A stretch of DNA of 64,000 nt from contig NMRB01003220.1 of assembly GCA_002633025.1 (NCBI GenBank), positions 1-64,000 on the forward strand, given 5' to 3'. A program made the translations under genes and the position numbers. Under the pieces are notes generated by a model. The model was not told the DNA's origin, made no database searches, and saw only the letters and a program-made list of their open reading frames with translations. This document shows positions 1 through 12,645 of the stretch, one piece after another. This stretch comes from Notospermus geniculatus. Taxonomy: Eukaryota > Nemertea > Pilidiophora > Heteronemertea > Lineidae. Every line of letters starts with the position of its first letter. Within the stretch, counting starts at the first letter, position 1.

Positions 1-2249
1 GAGTGAGCAGATCGCAAGTGCGAATTGAATTAATATTCCATCATAGCGGGCCTTCTATCGATCATAGCGCTATGTGTGTTCTGGTAATCCTTCCTGTACG
101 CCGTGTGGACGAGCAAGAGCCACAACACAACGGTTTAGCTTTGGTTAATTCTCTCTTGCCTTCACGACACTGCCTCTCCAAGAGTGCTCACGATCGCCGC
201 GATCACATTAACGCCGTTGTTGATCTTTGATCAACTTTTGATTGGTGACAACTCTGAGCTGCATGTAAACGTGATGAACTTGTCACTAGTCGACAGCAGC
301 GCCGTGAAGGGGAAGCTGGTTGGACCTTCGTCAGATGCTGCGACTCGGCGACAGGGATGGCATCATGATGAGATATATGTATACATGTAATGTACTGTGC
401 ATATTTAACGTTCGGCTTCTACACAATGTATAAAATTCTAATTCTTCATGATGGTGTTTTCACGTTTACTTAGTTTCTTTATATTAGGCGAAGGTCCTTA
501 TTTCAACCATATTTGATTATACTTCAACCAACAAATGTGACCCGTGACAGCAAAATGAGTCGGGATGCGCACAGAAGAAGACCCAGCATGTCCTAAGTGA
601 CACCAACGGTTTGTTGATTTCAGAATTGTCTGCCCATTGTGAAATTTGACTTTGTCCATTTCTGTAAATGTTGTCTGGTGTCATCTTGGGTCTTGCTTCC
701 GGCGGATTCCGACTCATTTTGTTGTCATGGGTCACAAATGGGTCATGTTTCAACCATGACTTCCAGTTTCTTCAAGGTCTTCGAATTTTCTTAGGTAGGT
801 TTTTTCGACAAGATCTTACCATCGTNGTAGCGGAATGGAGTCATCTTGGACATTCGGAACACGTACAATGAATTGATGTCGCGATCCATCTTGTTCAAAT
901 CCAGACAAGTTTGCCGTTCTTGGCCAAAATGGAGATCTTCAGCAAACAGCCTGTGCATACAAGGTACGCGCCATGTGGAGTCCCAGTCAATATCAGTCAT
1001 TCAAGAGAGCAAATTCAGATTCATGCATGGTGTGCAGGATGCATTAAAATTCGTTCGATTTTTGTTTTCACGACTCTACTGACAATTGATTATATCCGGC
1101 AAAATGTTAGCGTCGATTGATTTTATTTCCGACGTGTCAACGATGCTTTGCACTGTATGATAGGCCGGGATGGCAGGCACCGCTCCTCGGTGGCGGGCCA
1201 CGAGAAAATACATGTATCGTGTTGACTCCAAACCGGCCACCGTTGCGGTCAATGTCGCCAGGGGAGGCAATAATGGCGTCCATCTCGTTAATAATTGGTG
1301 ACTGCTGGCATAAACAGCATAAATCAAAGGTTACGAATTGCACCTTGGGGAACTTTGCTCGCCACGGGCCGTCCTGATAGCGACAGAGGGGCATTGGGAA
1401 TATGCTTTATGAGAAAAACATCATGGACCCATACAGTCGTGATAACGTAGAAGTTGATCATGGGATATGCCACCATTCCTCATTGCTTGTCGGCATCAGT
1501 AACCATCTGGTCTTGCGAACGGCGTCGGCCATATTTACACTTGTATTTCTGTGCATAAGGTGATGCATGTATATGATTTTAGGGGCAGTAAGCCGCGCTT
1601 ATCGCCAAAAGACGGCAGCAAAGTCCTGGCGGACCAACACGATATACATGTATTTCTCCCAATTTTGTGCTCAGTCAACCATGAATGAATCCGCTAGGCA
1701 TTGAATTGGACTGTAGTGATCTGGCTAAGGTGGGTATATCCGGCGCGCGCCGCCCTTTTCGGCCAACAAATCTGTAAAATTCACCGTGAAATTCTGAAAT
1801 TTGGAAAAAATCATTGAAATTCACCGCAGATTTCAATGTTTCTAGCACAGTGCGCCCCCTCTTTTCCGAAATCGTGGATCCGCCCCTGTGGTACATGTAC
1901 ATGTAGGCCCATTCATGCTGTATTGAAGCGAACCTCGTTTTATCATCATCGCCAGAAGACAAAACCAAAACCCAATGGAGTTGTTAATCTACGCACTGAC
2001 CAAGAAAAACGTAAAAAAAGGGCTGTTAATGGCAGCGACCTGTCTAATTTTTGCCCACTTCAATCGTGTTTCTGAACGAACAGTCTCCAGTTTCAAAAAG
2101 TCGGTGTAATCAATACACGAACAGACAACCATCTATCACTGTCAACCTGGCAGACACTTCACTGATAAGCCGAACTTCAATTCATTACCTCTTTTTTATT
2201 CATTATATCATTTTGCGGGTGTGGAATGTCGCAAAAAGAACATTACATT
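1..2249. other. gene-poor stretch, no recognised gene
   Basis: I recognise no gene here. Open frames on both strands are below about 100 codons and none resembles a known domain. The stretch has several TACATGTA palindromes (for example near 1630 and 1891) and a single ambiguous base at 826. It may be part of a long intron or 3' part of the aldolase-family gene at 5723-6271, which runs leftwards, but I found no further exon of that gene. Confidence 0.4.
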
Positions 2250-2879
2250 ATAAAGGAATCAAACACAAAGGTTCAACTTACGAATTTAGCATTTTATAAA
2301 TGTGGACAGTATCCCTTTAAACCTCAACAGATTTGCATTCTGACTCTTACATATGATATAGGCAAGAGCCTTCTGCATGTTTAGTGCAAATTTTGTTGAA
2401 TTCTGACTAGTTGATCTTATGATACAGCAGGACTGAATTAATGAGCACCCCACGAACGATGAGAACGCAGGGTCATCTGTGTAGATTTGAATAGGCTTAA
2501 TACGTACATTTGTACATGGAACACTAATTGTGCTGAAAATACATGTAGGTCTGTTATCCTCAGAAGTGGAATTCAAGATTCATGTACCCGACTATACCAT
2601 AATAAAAGTTGAAGCTCCTGCCTATCACGTAAAGTCAAAATTCAGGCAGTGAGACCCGGTGGCAACATATGGGCCGTATGCACCAAGCGAAGATTATTTT
2701 AAACTCAGGTTGAGCCACAACTTTTCCATTGTCACATCATGCCCTGGCAAACCTGAACAATGCAAAAGTTGTGGCTGAACCTGAGTTCAAGATTATCTTC
2801 GTTTGGTGCATACCGCCCCAAGTGTATCCCTCAGTTACTTCATCGTTCGCAGTTAAACCTTTATGTTTGATTCCTTTAT
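2250..2879. mobile_element. nested inverted-repeat element
   Basis: Outer arms at 2250-2277 and 2852-2879 are inverted copies matching at about 26 of 28 bases (ATAAAGGAATCAAACA...). Inside lies a second, longer inverted repeat, 2671-2725 against 2764-2819, starting GGGCCGTATGCACCAA. I see no transposase frame. This looks like a non-autonomous DNA transposon, possibly one element inserted in another. I did not find a convincing target-site duplication. Confidence 0.55.
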
Positions 2880-3388
2880 GATTACATGTACATGTATTTT
2901 TGATCCCTTCCGGTGATTCTAGTCGGAGCATCACTTTGCTCAATGGCAATGAATGGATACCCGAAGCCAGGAAGAGCGGCGGTAACCTCACACTTTCGTA
3001 AATTTCGTACTCTCGCCATGTAGGCTTACATTAATTACTAATTGATTGATTAAAACCCAAACCAATTTTTCAAAATTCGAAAGCCGAGTAGAATTTGGTA
3101 ACAGTTGAAATGAAGTGAGATTGGAATGATGGGCGACGTTCATTCGTGATCAGAATGCAGTTATTTTATTTCATTAATCAAATTTGTTGACTTTTGCAAT
3201 TTTCATTGGGTTTGAATTTCCAGGCTGGGCTTGTTATGGCAACTTGGTCGCCTTCGGCTTACCTCTCGACTGATTTCACAAATAGTAACCATTGCCGCCA
3301 CTTCCGCTGTTGGGATCTCGACAACTATGGTCTTTTTTAATTTCCTGGTAAACCTGGAGCAAACCGATTCTGTTCAGAACGTGGCTTA

Positions 3389-3970
3389 AGGCCTGTCTAC
3401 ACCATCAACATTTCCGAAACGTTTCAAAAACACCCAGCTGCAACATTACAAAAACACCATTTTCGGTTTGTTGCACAGTGCAGTGTGGACTGGATCTGTA
3501 ACGTTTGCAAAACAATTTGAAAACATGTTTTTGACAAAGGCCTGTCCACACCATCAACATTTCCAAAACATTTCTAAAACATTCAGTTGCAACAAATCTG
3601 CAACACCCTTGTTTTAAGATTGTTGCACAGTGTGGACAGACTTGCAACAATTCAAAACATGTTTTGAACATGTTTGCAGAAAAATTCACATGACATTTCT
3701 TTTAAAACATTTCTAAAACATTTTCAAAACAATGTTTTGAACTGTTGCAAGTTCTGTCCACACTGTGCAACGATCCCAAAACAAGGGTGTTGCAGATTTG
3801 TTGCAGCTGAATGTTTTTAGAAATGTTTTGAAAATGCTGACGGTGTATAGACAGGCCTGTAGTTGAAGAGTGTACACCAACCCCGAAACAAGCAGCAACA
3901 TTTCTAAAACAGTTTTCAAAATGTTTTGTCGCAGAAATGTTTTGAAAATGTTGATGGTGTAGACAAGCCT
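3389..3970. mobile_element. MITE with TTA target-site duplication (PIF/Harbinger-like)
   Basis: The element starts AGGCCTGTCTACACCATCAA and ends with the inverted form of the same terminus. It is flanked by TTA on both sides (3386-3388 and 3971-3973). The inside is built from degenerate repeats of a CATCAACATTT(C)CAAAAC-type unit in both orientations, including extra internal copies of the terminus near 3538 and 3840. Three-base TTA/TAA duplications are typical of PIF/Harbinger elements; no transposase is present, so the element is non-autonomous. The element at 25906 has the same terminus. Confidence 0.7.
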
Positions 3971-3973
3971 TTA

Positions 3974-5722
3974 GCCTCCTCAACGAACTGAATGTCGAAC
4001 TGCCGAGTAAGTCAAAAACTACGGTAAAATGCTAGACTGAATCAGTGTCTCTTTCTTTGTTAGTGATTCCATAGTCCAAATTGCTTTGTTTGCAAGGCAA
4101 ACTATTGCTGAGTTGCCAATAGCATCTTCTGAAGTCTGAATTCCTTGACTTCCATTGAAACTGACTGTGGCTATGGGTAGCTTCTTTTCACGCACGTAAC
4201 TGTAACATACCACCATCCATTTTCTCCTTCCGCTGTTTTATGACTTGATTGACAACAGATTTCGTCATAATTGCAGAGGCAATCGGCTTTCTAATCAGGC
4301 CTTTGCATGCAATATCCACTTGGGGCATAATCGCACTTTCGGTAGAGCAACACGAAATAGAATGAGGGCAGTAATTTCGCCTGTCGTAAAAAGTGCGTTT
4401 CATATACATCCTCTTATGACTCTAAACAATGCCAGAGAGCACTTCCTCTCAACATCGCGTGACCATACGAATACGAGCCTCAGAACCAATTTATAATGAT
4501 TACAGGTTATGATTTTCTGCACTGTAAACCAATTTCCAGAGCCCATCTATTAGATTATCTTCGTAGCCCCCGTCGAAACAATAAGACGATTATTGCAGCC
4601 GCTACCCGTGGAGGCCAGAGATGGGAAGGGTCGTATGGTACAATGTTTTGATCAGGTAGTTCCCGATCGGCGCAGACGCCACGTAGGCTAGCACAGGCCC
4701 AATGACGTTTTTGTTTGCTACGGTAGACTGCTCAGAAAATTCGAAGACGTGACCGATGCCGATGTTGTAACGGTTTTCTCCTTTTCATCAGAGATTGTAG
4801 TAATAAATATATACACTTCTAAATGAAACGGAACGTTAGGCCCTATATCCATTTTCTACACACTTGAACAAGAGGTGGATTAACAGACACTTTAAACCCT
4901 CTATTGTTCAGTTGAAGAAAAATGCAGAAATCTTCAAAAATTGATCAATGACACCCATTTTTTTCACACATTTCTCAAAGAATTGACCCTCATAAGATGT
5001 CTCCCAAATTTCAAGCCTTCCTGGCAGTTATTTCCTGCAATTTCTGGCAAAAATTAATGCATTTTCCCATTTGTTTCAACCTCTGCGCCGAAAAGACCGA
5101 CTTTCGAAAGTTGTCTATTGTAATGTCACACTGGCACACGGGCCACACTGAAAAACGTTAAATATGGTACTCCTTATTTCAAATCTGGTCTTCAAACTGA
5201 TCAGCCAATCATCAGACCTGTACTGAAAATACCCTTGTGTCGAACTCAACCGGTGACGGTGACAGATGCTCAAACAGGCCGGTGCCTACGCGCACCGGCG
5301 ACGTATTGCCGACCGTTGCCGCCGCGAGTTCCAGCCAGTTGCTCATGTTCTACTCGTTGCCAACGGTTGCTTCAAGTCGTCTTCAGTCGCTTCCGATGTT
5401 CGCGCGCTGGCAATGAATTTCCTCGTTTCTGGCGCATACCTGTCACGTGAATGTTATCACATGACTCCCCGACTTGTCCGATCGGAAGACATCGACAATT
5501 TCCACGTGTGGCATTCAGTACCATCATTGCCTGTCCGACATGTCCGATGTGCGCGCTCCAGATAAAGACTCATGGATTGTGCCACTTGTTGCCGCAATGA
5601 TCTGTCGCGGAACGCGTACATCGATAGCGACTCTTGCGTTCAGTTGCTTCCAGTCGCAAGGCCTATGTACGCTAGGTTTTAATTGGTGCGGCAATGCAAA
5701 TCTTTCGGAGGGAAAAACTTAC
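3974..5722. other. likely intron or flank of the aldolase gene
   Basis: No exon can be assigned. A strong splice donor at 5722-5721 on the minus strand means the aldolase-family transcript continues leftwards into this stretch. I searched the minus strand for the family's later His-Gly motif (NHG or HHG) and found none, so the next exons are probably further left or outside the window. A roughly 60-codon open stretch on the minus strand near 4590-4780 was considered and not called. Confidence 0.4.
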
Positions 5723-6271
5723 TGAGAGCCGTAGCGTAGGGAGAATGGGTGTGAATAACACACTTGGCATCATCCCTCAAGTCGTGAACGCTCCGATGGA
5801 TATAAGCCGCCTCGATTTGCACTTTTCCTTTCCCTTCGACAACTTCGTTGCTTTCGTTCAGAGCAATAAGTCGCGACGCGGTCACCTAGCAAAAGTAGAA
5901 ATTGATAAAAAAAATAGTACTGGAAATCTCTTTCCTACTGGTGCGATCCAAGTTTTCAGTGGATGTTCAGATTGGTACCTTACCCTGCTCCAATGAGTGC
6001 CGTAAGGAATGAGCAACATGACTTGCCCGTGTCCGTCCGCTGCAGGAACCATAAGCGTTGCATGATTGTCTACACCTTCGTGAAGTCCGCAGCGCGCCAT
6101 AGCCCGGTAGGCCACTGCTAGCTCCAATCGGCCAGTACGATTCCCGCTCTCGTTCACCGATACATCCGTTTTCAGTGTCGCAATTCCAGGGTGGGTCCGA
6201 GGTATCCCAGGGGCCTTGCTGGTGAAGCCAGCAGTGAGCAAGGTGCGGCAAGTGCGGAGGAATTTAGACAT
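5723..6271 (-). CDS. class II aldolase/adducin N-terminal domain protein, partial
   Basis: Two exons on the minus strand: 6271-5984 (288 bp, from ATG, phase 0 out) and 5885-5723 (163 bp, phase 1 out). The intron between them is 98 bp, with donor AGG|GTAAGG and acceptor TTTTGCTAG. The second exon ends at a strong donor (TCA|GTAAGT), so the protein continues beyond what is visible. The family comprises Zn-dependent aldolases and epimerases such as L-fuculose-phosphate aldolase, plus non-catalytic adducins. The 150 visible residues show the family pattern: YRAMARCGLHEGVDNH, then LLIPYGTHWS, then VEGKGK..IEAAYIH, then VIHTHSPYATAL. The HTH pair matches two Zn-binding histidines and the Glu in IEAA matches the catalytic Glu of the fuculose-aldolase fold, so an active enzyme is possible. 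The N-terminus is basic and could be a mitochondrial presequence. Substrate and the third Zn histidine cannot be judged because the rest of the domain is missing. Confidence 0.75.
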
Positions 6272-6366
6272 CTTGTGGTGCTTAAAGAATTGTGTCCGAA
6301 ATTGTTCCGTCCCTTGGGTTCCGTCGGTTGGCTCTCCGCACAGACGTCAAAACTGTCCTGCAGAAT

Positions 6367-6421
6367 GGTCAGAAATAGAAATAGAAATATAGAAATAGAA
6401 ATATTTCTATTTCTATTTCTA
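6367..6421. repeat. AGAAAT microsatellite with self-complementary halves
   Basis: A run of AGAAAT units is followed directly by its inverse (TTTCTA), so the tract can form a hairpin. It lies upstream of the aldolase start on that gene's strand. Confidence 0.8.
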
Positions 6422-6472
6422 TCATCGTTATTTTCAGAGATTCCGGTTTTAAAATTCATAGTAAATTTGGCC

Positions 6473-6612
6473 GACCGGTGTAGCAGTAAAGAGTGTCCCC
6501 CTGTAAAAAGTGTCCACTTCTATTGTTGAATGACGGAATAAGCGGCATGGGTAATAAAACCAATGGCCAGAAATTAGAATGTACATGTAACAATAGGATC
6601 TTTTGTTCCCAG
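6473..6612. repeat. dispersed repeat, copy 1
   Basis: This segment (CCGGTGTAGCAGTAAAGAGTGTCCCCC ... AACAATAGGATCTTTTGTTCCCAGG) has a diverged second copy at 22848-22957 in the same orientation. Copy 1 carries about 30 extra bases near its start. The class is unknown. Confidence 0.65.
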
Positions 6613-6643
6613 GACAGTTTTTCCTATGACATTCTTTCCCTTA

Positions 6644-6888
6644 AGGGCTCCGCACACTAGCGATTTTTTCGAGCGATTTTGTAGGTGACCGGCCTTGCGA
6701 CCACAGAAGCGACTGAACATTTTTCAGATTTTTTTGTTTTTGTTGACTTGTTTGCGACAAATGCTTCTTTGGAAGATCAGTGATGTCGTGGATGACATCA
6801 TTGATCGACCGCAAAGGTAATTACGGCAGGCGACGTAGTAGTCGCATCGGTAGTCGCCCCCATTTTAGTCGCCAGTGTGCGGAGCCCT
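6644..6888. mobile_element. 245-bp MITE with TTA target-site duplication
   Basis: The termini AGGGCTCCGCACACT and AGTGTGCGGAGCCCT are perfect inverted copies, flanked by TTA at 6641-6643 and 6889-6891. The interior is rich in GCGAC/GTCGC motifs and has no coding capacity. Terminus and duplication fit a PIF/Harbinger-type non-autonomous element. Confidence 0.75.
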
Positions 6889-6891
6889 TTA

Positions 6892-8082
6892 CACATGCAC
6901 AATTCAACAGGTGCGAGTGGAACGCATTCAGTTCCTGTTGAATAGAGTAGGCCTACTCTGGTCGTTGGCCTTGACTTGCTTTAGATCACCGGCCGGCTGT
7001 ATACCTGTAATACAATGTAGGTATTATGCACTCACATACACCACGCTTTTCTTTTCATTTCATGACGAGCGCCGTACATAGGCCTACATCAGGCCTATGA
7101 ACCAGCGGGCATGCCAGGCGCGATGCCAGGTGATCGAGCAAGCAGGCTATTATTCCTGTGGTTTTTGAATGGCCGGCAAAGTACAGTGCCGTTGTGGTTG
7201 ATTTCATGCCATCAGGTGTATGACGGCCAATGGCTTATCCCATGCAGGAGGACTTGACAGCGACGCCATTATGACGAGTGACTTTGTAGTGCGTGCTTCG
7301 CAGGTAAAGTTAATACCCTACAAAATTCTCTGGATCATGCAAACTTACCTATGTCTTACCTCGCCTGTGTCCGACGATATTCCAACCAAACAGTCCGAGG
7401 TGAGGTAAGTAGGCCTAGTAAGCCGGGGCTATTACTGCCAGGCCCGGACTTTGAACGGTACTGTCATCTGCGGTCGAGTCCTACTCGATATTAGTGAACA
7501 GGCTTCTTTTGATATGCCTACATTTCTACGGTGAGTTTCATATCATGATATTGACAGCTGTTAGTCATATGGGCACTTATATATTCTATGACCAATGCCC
7601 ATAAACACTACTACCGGTAATGACTTTGTCCTATTTCAGCATGTTCAGGCCGACCCCAAATCATTTAGAAATGGTGCCCTGATCTTTTGGATTCCCGTAG
7701 CTTCATTGGTGTACGATAGATGGCACAGCTATAACACAAACTGAAAAAGAAAAAGAATTTTCTAAAAAGCCTGTAAAGACCAACGTGATGCTGTATTACA
7801 TGATAGAATAAAGTATTTGAAACCCGGGATTTGAAATTGAATTAGGATTATATTTTGTTTATATTATTTTATGTCGTGTTGTTCATAATATAATGTTACA
7901 TTGACTCCGTAGTCTAGTTTCAAATGGTGGGTTTACTCATTCGCTCACATTTTCTGTCGTACCTGTTTGTTTCTTGTCGTTATTATTGTCTAACTCGTGT
8001 CTATCTTTGTTTCCAGTAACATTCGTCGGTGCGAAAACCGCTCACCTCTCACTAACTCCTGGTCGGAAAAATCCGCTCTGTA
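6892..8082. other. no recognised gene
   Basis: Only short open frames without family resemblance. I see nothing else assignable. Confidence 0.4.
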
Positions 8083-8400
8083 AAGCCTGCCGCACACAGG
8101 AGCTATCTGCTGAGCAAAAAGTTATTCGAGACCATTTGCTCAGCAGGTAGCTCGCGTGTGCGCGATATTTCAGGGAGTTTTTTGCCTGGCGAGGCAGAAA
8201 GCTCCCGTCTGCGCGTATTTTTCGGTGAGCTATCTGCTGAGCAAACAGTCTCGAATAACTTTTTGCTCAGCAGATAGTTCCCGCACACTGGAGCTACATG
8301 TACCTGCTGAGCGATAACTCAGTCGAGATCGTTTGCTCAGCAGATAGCTCGCGTGTGCGCGTATTTTCGGCGAGTTTTCTGCCTCTGGGCGACTTTCTTC
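8083..8400. repeat. hairpin-rich repeat with TCTGCTGAGCAAA motifs
   Basis: Several copies of (AGCTA)TCTGCTGAGCAAA occur in both orientations. The segment 8101-8131 reappears inverted at 8249-8279. Motifs of the type CGCACAC(A/T)GGAGCTA also recur, at 8091 and 8282. It is probably one or two related MITEs nested together. Confidence 0.55.
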
Positions 8401-8661
8401 GATCGAGCATGCTTACTTGGGGAATTCCTGTAGTGTCCACCTGTCGTCGGTAACTTTTGATTCACCCGTAATAGTATCATCGACAGATGTAATGCCATAC
8501 TTGGCACTCAGTTTCCACATTCAATATTATTATAATTCTCAAATCCTTCTGTCGGTCAGTATACGATTGAATTTGCAACATGAGTCTTGTTTCGTCGACG
8601 AAACGCCAGACTACCTTCGGGGGACTTCGTCCGTGTTCACTGAAAAATCTCCGAACAGTAT

Positions 8662-9260
8662 CTACACTGTCAAATCGTCGGACGCTGGCGTCCGATTCTG
8701 AACACTATCGTATATTGGCCCAGCAGAAGCACTAAAATACATATTTTTCCTAGAAAGTGATGTATTTTGTTCAAGAAATTAATTTCAAGAGAAAAAATTA
8801 CTTCGGCAAACCACAGTGTGTAAGTTATTGACTGAAACAAATATCACTTTAACACGTCCGTTCAACTTTTGAACACATGGACATGTTCTGCGTTCCATAA
8901 GTGTTTCATTCGAGGTGTTCTACTGGTGTTCTAAGATGTCACACTGGTGTTCTAAATGGTCCATTTGAACACCAGTGTGATATCTTAGAACACCAGTAGA
9001 ACACCTCGAATGAAACACTTATGGAACACCAGAACATGTCCATGTGTTCAAAAGTTGAACGGACGTGTTAAAGTGATATTTGTTTCAGTCAATAACTTAC
9101 ACACTGTGGTTTGCCGAAGTAATTTTTTCTCTTGAAATTAATTTCTTGAACACAATACATCACTTTCTAGGAAAAATCTGTATTTTAGTGTTTCTGCTGG
9201 GCCAATATACGATAGTGTTCAGAATCGGACGCCAGCGTCCGACGATTTGACAGTGTATAG
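8662..9260. repeat. near-perfect, nearly loopless 600-bp palindrome
   Basis: About 298 bp on each side of a centre near 8960 (AAATGGTCCATTT) are inverted copies with few differences. The outermost parts carry CTGTCAAATCGTCGGACG and its inverse. No frame in it resembles a protein. A foldback element or recent inverted duplication would explain it; an assembly artefact is also possible. Confidence 0.85.
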
Positions 9261-9780
9261 GCCTATTCGTATTTTTGCTTGAAAGTTTGAGATACATATA
9301 GTCCTCGGGACGAAGTTTGCGTGTATTGAGCCACGTTTCGTAACCTTTTCCTATGAAATTCCACCGACTGAGAGAAAGCGGTAAGCAGAAGGTAGACAAT
9401 CTGTATACCTCAGGGTATGTCTGAGTCTTTGGCAACACCCCTTGTCATTTAGACAGTTGTAAAGGGCATTATCAGAGGTGATAGCGTGAGATTTTGTCAG
9501 CTATTGTCATCGTGGCAGATTGTGTCGTCTTATAGGCCTGTAGTGTACGACAAAGAAAAGAATTTCGAAAGGTTTCTCGTCCACAGCATTAAACGTTTTC
9601 TTTTATTACCTTCAGCAGATCTAGAAGTAGGGAAATGTCACACTGTGCCCTACTTTACCGGTACCGGTAACTTGTCTTTGGTCCTTGTGTTCCCCGCTGT
9701 GTCCAACACCCTTTTAGGCATTAAATCTGCTAGCAACACTGTTACATGTATGCCGTAACACACATTCATATCGTGTCATT

Positions 9781-9911
9781 AGGGAGTTTTCGCAAAGCCC
9801 CCCAAAACGCCAACGCGAACGCCAAACCCATTGTTCGATGCCATGAAGAGAGCACCGAACAAAAGGACAGACGTTCGTGTTGGCGTTTCGGGGGCTTTGC
9901 GAAAACTCCCT
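9781..9911. mobile_element. 131-bp MITE, family GAGTTTTCGCAAAGCCCCC, copy 1
   Basis: Terminal inverted repeats of about 40 bp: AGGGAGTTTTCGCAAAGCCC at the left and its inverse at the right. The core contains GTTCGATGCCATGAAGAGAGCACCGAAC. Further copies lie at 13983, 27183 and 38267. The long terminal repeat gives spurious open frames on both strands. Confidence 0.8.
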
Positions 9912-10623
9912 ATTCTTCCTATCACACCCGAATCAAATTCATGTCGTTCATTATTTCTGTACGGGGCATAGTGTCAAATTCGTAACTACCACTTTGCAAA
10001 TGACGAATGAAGCACCCACTTTACTGCCATAACACGAGAAAAATTACACCGGCGTTGGTGGTGGGTGTAAAAATTCAAGGATGATGCAGAGTGCATGAGG
10101 CAATGTCATTTTGGTGAGATTTACCATTCTTATAGGTTCCCAAAGATTTAATTTACGTCACTATGCTTATTCTTTAAGTTGATTAAAGTTTTCAATCGCA
10201 GTGGAATCTAATTCTGGGATGGCGTGTGCTTGATTGCGCCGCAGTAATGTGAAAGATTCGCTGATGGGTTGTGAAGTGCCGAATTTGATCAATGCTGTGG
10301 GGGATTCAGTCGGGTGGTAATTGATAACCAGCTGGCAGAGGCAACAGAGGAAATATTCTTGGTGGATTCAACCTCTTTTACATGATGATGTAAGCAGTTA
10401 GAACACTCGTTCATCAACACTGTATGATGGTAGAACCGCGAGTAATACCACCATGTTATAGGTAGCAGCACTGTCGAAATTATCGTTGGTGAGGTAAACT
10501 CGTCTAGTCTAATATTTTCCGTCATTTGGTCGGCCTTCGGAAACCAAATGCATGAAAAACAAAATACATGTCTTCATGGTTTTTTGCAAAATCGTGGCGT
10601 TTTCTCCACTTCCTTCTCGTACG

Positions 10624-10766
10624 TAAGATCGTGTTTTCACGAGGCGCTCGCGGGCGCGGGTGCGAGTGAAATAGCTAAAGGGAAATACGTTGAATCAATT
10701 TTTTCCACCCGCGCCCACCTCCGACCTAATCCGCGCCCGCAAAAGCCTCGTGGAAACACAGTCTTA
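10624..10766. mobile_element. 143-bp GC-rich MITE
   Basis: The ends TAAGATCGTGTTTTCACGAGG and CCTCGTGGAAACACAGTCTTA are imperfect inverted copies, with a CGCGGGCGCGG tract and its inverse inside. No coding capacity. Confidence 0.6.
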
Positions 10767-11159
10767 GGGACAGTTCAGCTTTAACATGCTGTTCTATATG
10801 GCCCGAAGATTCACGCGAATTCCTACATGTATGTATGGTGACATAGAATAACTTTAGAGCAGCACGTACAACATTTATATCGGTAGCTCTCTGCCCTAAT
10901 CCCACATAAATCCCTAATGCGCTTCACAAAGGCGAATAGCCAACGACGATTGTCGGACTGGGAGTGATAAGAAGGAAACCATGTACCCTTGAACCTGTTC
11001 TGCAGGGTGCTTTATCTCCTCCTGACCACTTTGCTCTGAGCATCATCAAACACCTTGTTGGCCACGTCAATTACTGTACCGGAAGGTTTTGATCTTGGGT
11101 CCTTATCGTGTTACATGTACATGACTGTATAAAGGGAAATCATCTTAAAATTGCGATTT

Positions 11160-11309
11160 GGGAGTTTAAGAAATCAAATGATAAACGTTAACTTTACGAC
11201 AACGTTATTTTTCATATTGCGAATTCACCAGATTATATATTGCATTTTCGGTACAAAAAATAACGTTGTCATTAAAGTTAACATTTATCGTTCGATTTCT
11301 TAAACTCCC
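11160..11309. mobile_element. 150-bp MITE
   Basis: Arms of about 53 bp at 11160-11212 and 11256-11309, starting GGGAGTTTAAGAAATC and ending with the inverse. Both arms contain AACGTTATTTTT or its inverse and AAAGTTAACGTT-like sequence. Confidence 0.7.
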
Positions 11310-12645
11310 TATTGCCCTCTGACGGTAACACTTAACGTTAACGGTACTGGTAATTTGTTTTGAAGACAAAGAATAGCGTCAGCAAGTCGATCTCTAACTC
11401 CCAACATCAAAATAGCACTAGTGCATTGAACAACCCTGCCCTGGCCTTGCTGATTTCCTTTCCTTTGTGAAAGATCGTCCCTGAAGGTCGCTCAGATCAC
11501 AGAGGTCAAAATAATCATAACAGCTGCGTGTTGTTGTTGGGTACAAAGTATATTTACGAGTCACAAACGAACCATAATGACTACGTATGGTATCCTGATG
11601 CATTACAAGACAGGATGTTGGTAGCATATTTTTCATTCTTACGCCATCCATCATTAAGATTAATAACCAATATTGAAGAAGGAAAACATGCCGGAATCAA
11701 TTCAAGTCGTGGTTATATCGATAGTATCAATAATTCTGTTGATGACGGGCGATAGTCACTCGTAGCAACTGCATTTTTCTTTTTCTGAGGGCAGTTTTAT
11801 GTTTTAGCTTGTTTGTCAATCAGCGGTCTATTTGTTTCAATGCCACCCGCTTTTCCAGATCTCGTACTGAGATGACCTGGCTGCATGTGATGCCGCTTTG
11901 GAATACCAATGAAACGAATAGATAAGGCGGGGATTTGCAAAGAACGCCTGTCAACTGGCTCCCGGTCCGGCTGCTGATGAGAGTTCCATGGCGGAACTTG
12001 TATTGTCAGCTGCCACGGTATTATTTCAGGAATATTTCAGGAAGGTTCTATAAGAATGTCGACTGAAGAACAACAGGGAAACAACTGACGAGTTGCCTTT
12101 CTTGGAGACATATTGCACCAGACTTCCGATCGTTTTGTAAGCTTCTTTTCTTTTCTCTTGGCTATTTGGTGGCGTGTCTAGATCTTGATGACCCTGCATT
12201 ACCAACAGCGACATGCATCCCACTTCAAAATACTGCAAGCAGTCATTAAAACGTACATGTAGCTCGTGCGTCACTGTATTAATAAAGGTAGCAATATAAT
12301 ACCAACCTTTTCTACCAGGATATTAATTATTGAAATCACAAAGGAAGGATCTGATATTTTTTTTGCAAGTTGCATTTCAGTGGCTCAGAATCGGGTTTTA
12401 TTCATCAAGGTTTATATTTTGTCGCATTTCATTAACTTGATTTTTTTTCTTTCCTCGATTGAGAATGTCACTGATGAATCACATAGCTTGAAATAATAAT
12501 ACATGAAAACCTTTTGGAATATCAGAGTATTTTTTATGTATCTTACGGTGGTGATATCGTGAAAACTGCATACTGGAGGTATTGAACGTTTCGTTCCAAC
12601 ATACAGTTCTGGATACAAAAACGTCTTGCCTCAGTCATCTCTTAC

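Noticed and set aside
4590-4780. Minus-strand open stretch of about 58 codons with a hydrophobic segment (VIGPVLAYVASAPIGNYL) ending in a stop
   Set aside because: Weak acceptor, a second frame equally open, and no similarity; not callable as an aldolase exon.
12026-12274. Minus-strand open frame with an acceptor-like TGACTGCTTGCAG and a charged translation (SQEKRKEAYKTIG)
   Set aside because: No donor or partner exon and no family resemblance; could be chance.
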